Shown here: positions 13,839 through 14,836 of the stretch, one piece after another
Layout: each line of letters opens with the position of its first letter
How positions within the stretch are numbered: position 1 is the first letter of the stretch
Origin: CAYVBE01 sp964448935
Lineage (GTDB): Bacteria; Planctomycetota; Brocadiia; SM23-32
DNA length: 14,836 nucleotides
Direction of reading: 5' to 3'
NCBI GenBank assembly: GCA_964448935.1
Contig: CAYVBE010000093.1
Location: forward strand, 1 to 14,836
The notes under the pieces: model-generated
What the model was told of the DNA's origin: nothing
The model's input: only the letters and a program-made list of their open reading frames with translations
The model's database searches: none
Made by a program: the position numbers and the translations under genes

Positions 13839-14705
13839 TTATTCTACTCGCTCACCGAGTATGATGTCCAGCTTCCGCCGCGTCTCGGGCGGCATGTCCG
13901 ACGGATCCGTCACCAGGGCATTCTCCAGCGCCTGCCCGCAGCCGCAGGTCTGCTCCTTCGGCAACATCTCGACCACAGCCGCCAGGATGCTCTGCGCCGT
14001 CTGCACGTTCTTGAGCAGATTCTCCAATATCATATCGCCCGAGACCGCCTCTTCGGTCTCGTGCCAGCAATCGTAGTCCGTCACCAGAGCGCAGGTAGCG
14101 TAGCACATCTGCGCCTCTCTGGCAAGTTTAGCTTCCGGCAAGTTGGTCATTCCGATAACGCTCACACCCCAGGATCGGTAGAGCTCGGATTCCGCGCGGG
14201 TGCTGAAGGCCGGCCCTTCCATGCACAGGTAGGTGCCCTCCCGCCAGACCGTCGCCCCGCAGGACTCCGCCGCGTCCGCCACCACGTCGTGAAGCTGGGG
14301 GCACACCGGATCGGCCAGCGACACGTGCGCCACCACCCCGTCGCCGAAGAAAGTCTCCGCACGCTGCCGGGTGCGGTCAATGAACTGGTCCGGTGCCACG
14401 ATGTGCAGCGGGGCTATCTGCTCCTTCATGCTGCCCACTGCCGAGACGGAGACGATGCGGTTGACTCCCAGCTTTTTGAAACCGTAGATGTTCGCGCGGA
14501 AGTTCAGCTCCGAGGGCAGCAGCGTATGCCCCCGTCCGTGCCGGGGCAGAAAAACCACGCGCTCCCCCCTCAGCTCACCGATCACGTAAGCGTCCGAGGG
14601 GGAGCCGAAGGGAGTGGAGACCTCCAACTCGTCCACCACCTCCAGGTCGGGCATGGAATACAGGCCACTGCCTCCGATCACACCGAACAGCGCGTTCTCA
14701 GCCAT
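13839..14705 (-). CDS. mtnP: S-methyl-5'-thioadenosine phosphorylase
   Basis: MtnP cleaves methylthioadenosine, a by-product of polyamine synthesis and other SAM reactions, to adenine and 5-methylthioribose 1-phosphate for methionine salvage. The protein is 288 residues. Motifs are GGSGLY (11-16), PRHGRGH (54-60, phosphate binding), DQFIDRT (106-112), MEGPAFSTRAES (162-173), MTNLPEAKLAREA (186-198) and TDYDCW (209-214). TDYDCW, with two aspartates, indicates preference for 6-aminopurines, favouring MTA phosphorylase over inosine/guanosine phosphorylase. The C-terminal CGCGQAL (254-260) resembles that of many bacterial homologues. I chose ATG 14705, with AAGGG about 7 nt upstream. The frame is open further upstream, but that part covers the predicted promoter and has no family similarity. 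Confidence 0.93.
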   Translation of the reverse strand: MAENALFGVIGGSGLYSMPDLEVVDELEVSTPFGSPSDAYVIGELRGERVVFLPRHGRGHTLLPSELNFRANIYGFKKLGVNRIVSVSAVGSMKEQIAPLHIVAPDQFIDRTRQRAETFFGDGVVAHVSLADPVCPQLHDVVADAAESCGATVWREGTYLCMEGPAFSTRAESELYRSWGVSVIGMTNLPEAKLAREAQMCYATCALVTDYDCWHETEEAVSGDMILENLLKNVQTAQSILAAVVEMLPKEQTCGCGQALENALVTDPSDMPPETRRKLDIILGERVE

Positions 14706-14749
14706 TATCTCGCCCTTCGCTCGATCAATTCCCGATCTATCCCGGCGGC

Positions 14750-14777
14750 ATTTTAACCGGAAGCCCGCCCCAGTCAA
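14750..14777 (-). promoter_or_regulatory. Predicted sigma70-type promoter for the mtnP operon
   Basis: On the minus strand TTGACT (14777-14772) and TAAAAT (14755-14750) are separated by 16 bp. Each box matches 5 of 6 consensus bases. Transcription would begin near 14743, leaving a leader of about 38 nt before the mtnP ATG. It is the best-scoring promoter by eye in the window and probably drives all six minus-strand genes, since the gaps downstream are 42, 4, 3, 35 and 21 nt and no strong terminator is apparent between them. Confidence 0.6.
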
Positions 14778-14836
14778 GCCAATACCCAGCCCGGCGGAGC
14801 GCCCGGCCGCCCCGGTCTTCGGCTTTTTTTGGTTGA

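Noticed and set aside
13239..14756. A 505-codon plus-strand open frame opposite the STAS gene and mtnP
   Set aside because: Overlaps two genes with clear family motifs and shows no domain of its own.
14785..14830. A rho-independent terminator on the plus strand (GC-rich repeats followed by seven T)
   Set aside because: The best stem adjacent to the T run is only about 4 bp with a long loop, and no plus-strand gene ends nearby in the window.

Overview
This window is about 14.8 kb of gene-dense, high-GC DNA carrying 17 complete genes and the last 14 codons of an 18th. There are no tRNA or rRNA genes, insertion sequences or CRISPR arrays, and no gene-free stretch reaches 300 bp. The content looks chromosomal and mostly housekeeping. 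KDO-8-phosphate synthase implies a Gram-negative outer membrane with LPS. A TPR protein ending in two RNA polymerase alpha-CTD-like modules, a PqqD-family protein, and a membrane-anchored SpoIID-like protein fit a Planctomycetota or other PVC-group bacterium. That placement is inferred from remembered family distributions and was not tested by a search.

Layout. (1) Positions 1-3234, plus strand: end of an unidentified gene (possibly lipB), lipA, a stand-alone 79-residue lipoyl domain protein, holB (DNA polymerase III delta prime) and rsgA (ribosome assembly GTPase), with short gaps or overlapping stop/start codons. (2) Positions 3239-4678, minus strand: kdsA followed by nadD, running convergently into rsgA. 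(3) Positions 4679-4839: a compact divergent promoter region. Two sigma70-like promoters point in opposite directions, and each -35 box lies inside the other's spacer, within the inverted repeat TTGAC-N4-GTCAA. (4) Positions 4840-9621, plus strand: the TPR/alpha-CTD protein gene, ruvA, ruvB, queH and a spoIID-like gene, probably one transcription unit. (5) Positions 14705-9639, minus strand: mtnP, a zinc-ribbon/STAS protein, an unknown protein with two similar cysteine-containing halves, a PqqD-like protein, an FtsX/MacB-type permease with a large inserted soluble domain, and its ATPase. A good promoter lies upstream of mtnP.

How the genes work together. lipA and the free lipoyl domain form a lipoylation set, the domain being a probable substrate of the pathway. 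kdsA feeds LPS inner core synthesis and nadD feeds NAD synthesis. ruvAB drive Holliday-junction migration, with no ruvC in view; queH completes queuosine in tRNA; and the SpoIID-like protein probably cleaves peptidoglycan.

The two parts most likely to hold undescribed biology are the TPR/double alpha-CTD protein with its interlocked promoters, and the five-gene STAS/unknown/PqqD/permease/ATPase set. The latter has a RiPP-type recognition fold and a transporter but no radical SAM enzyme or precursor peptide in view.
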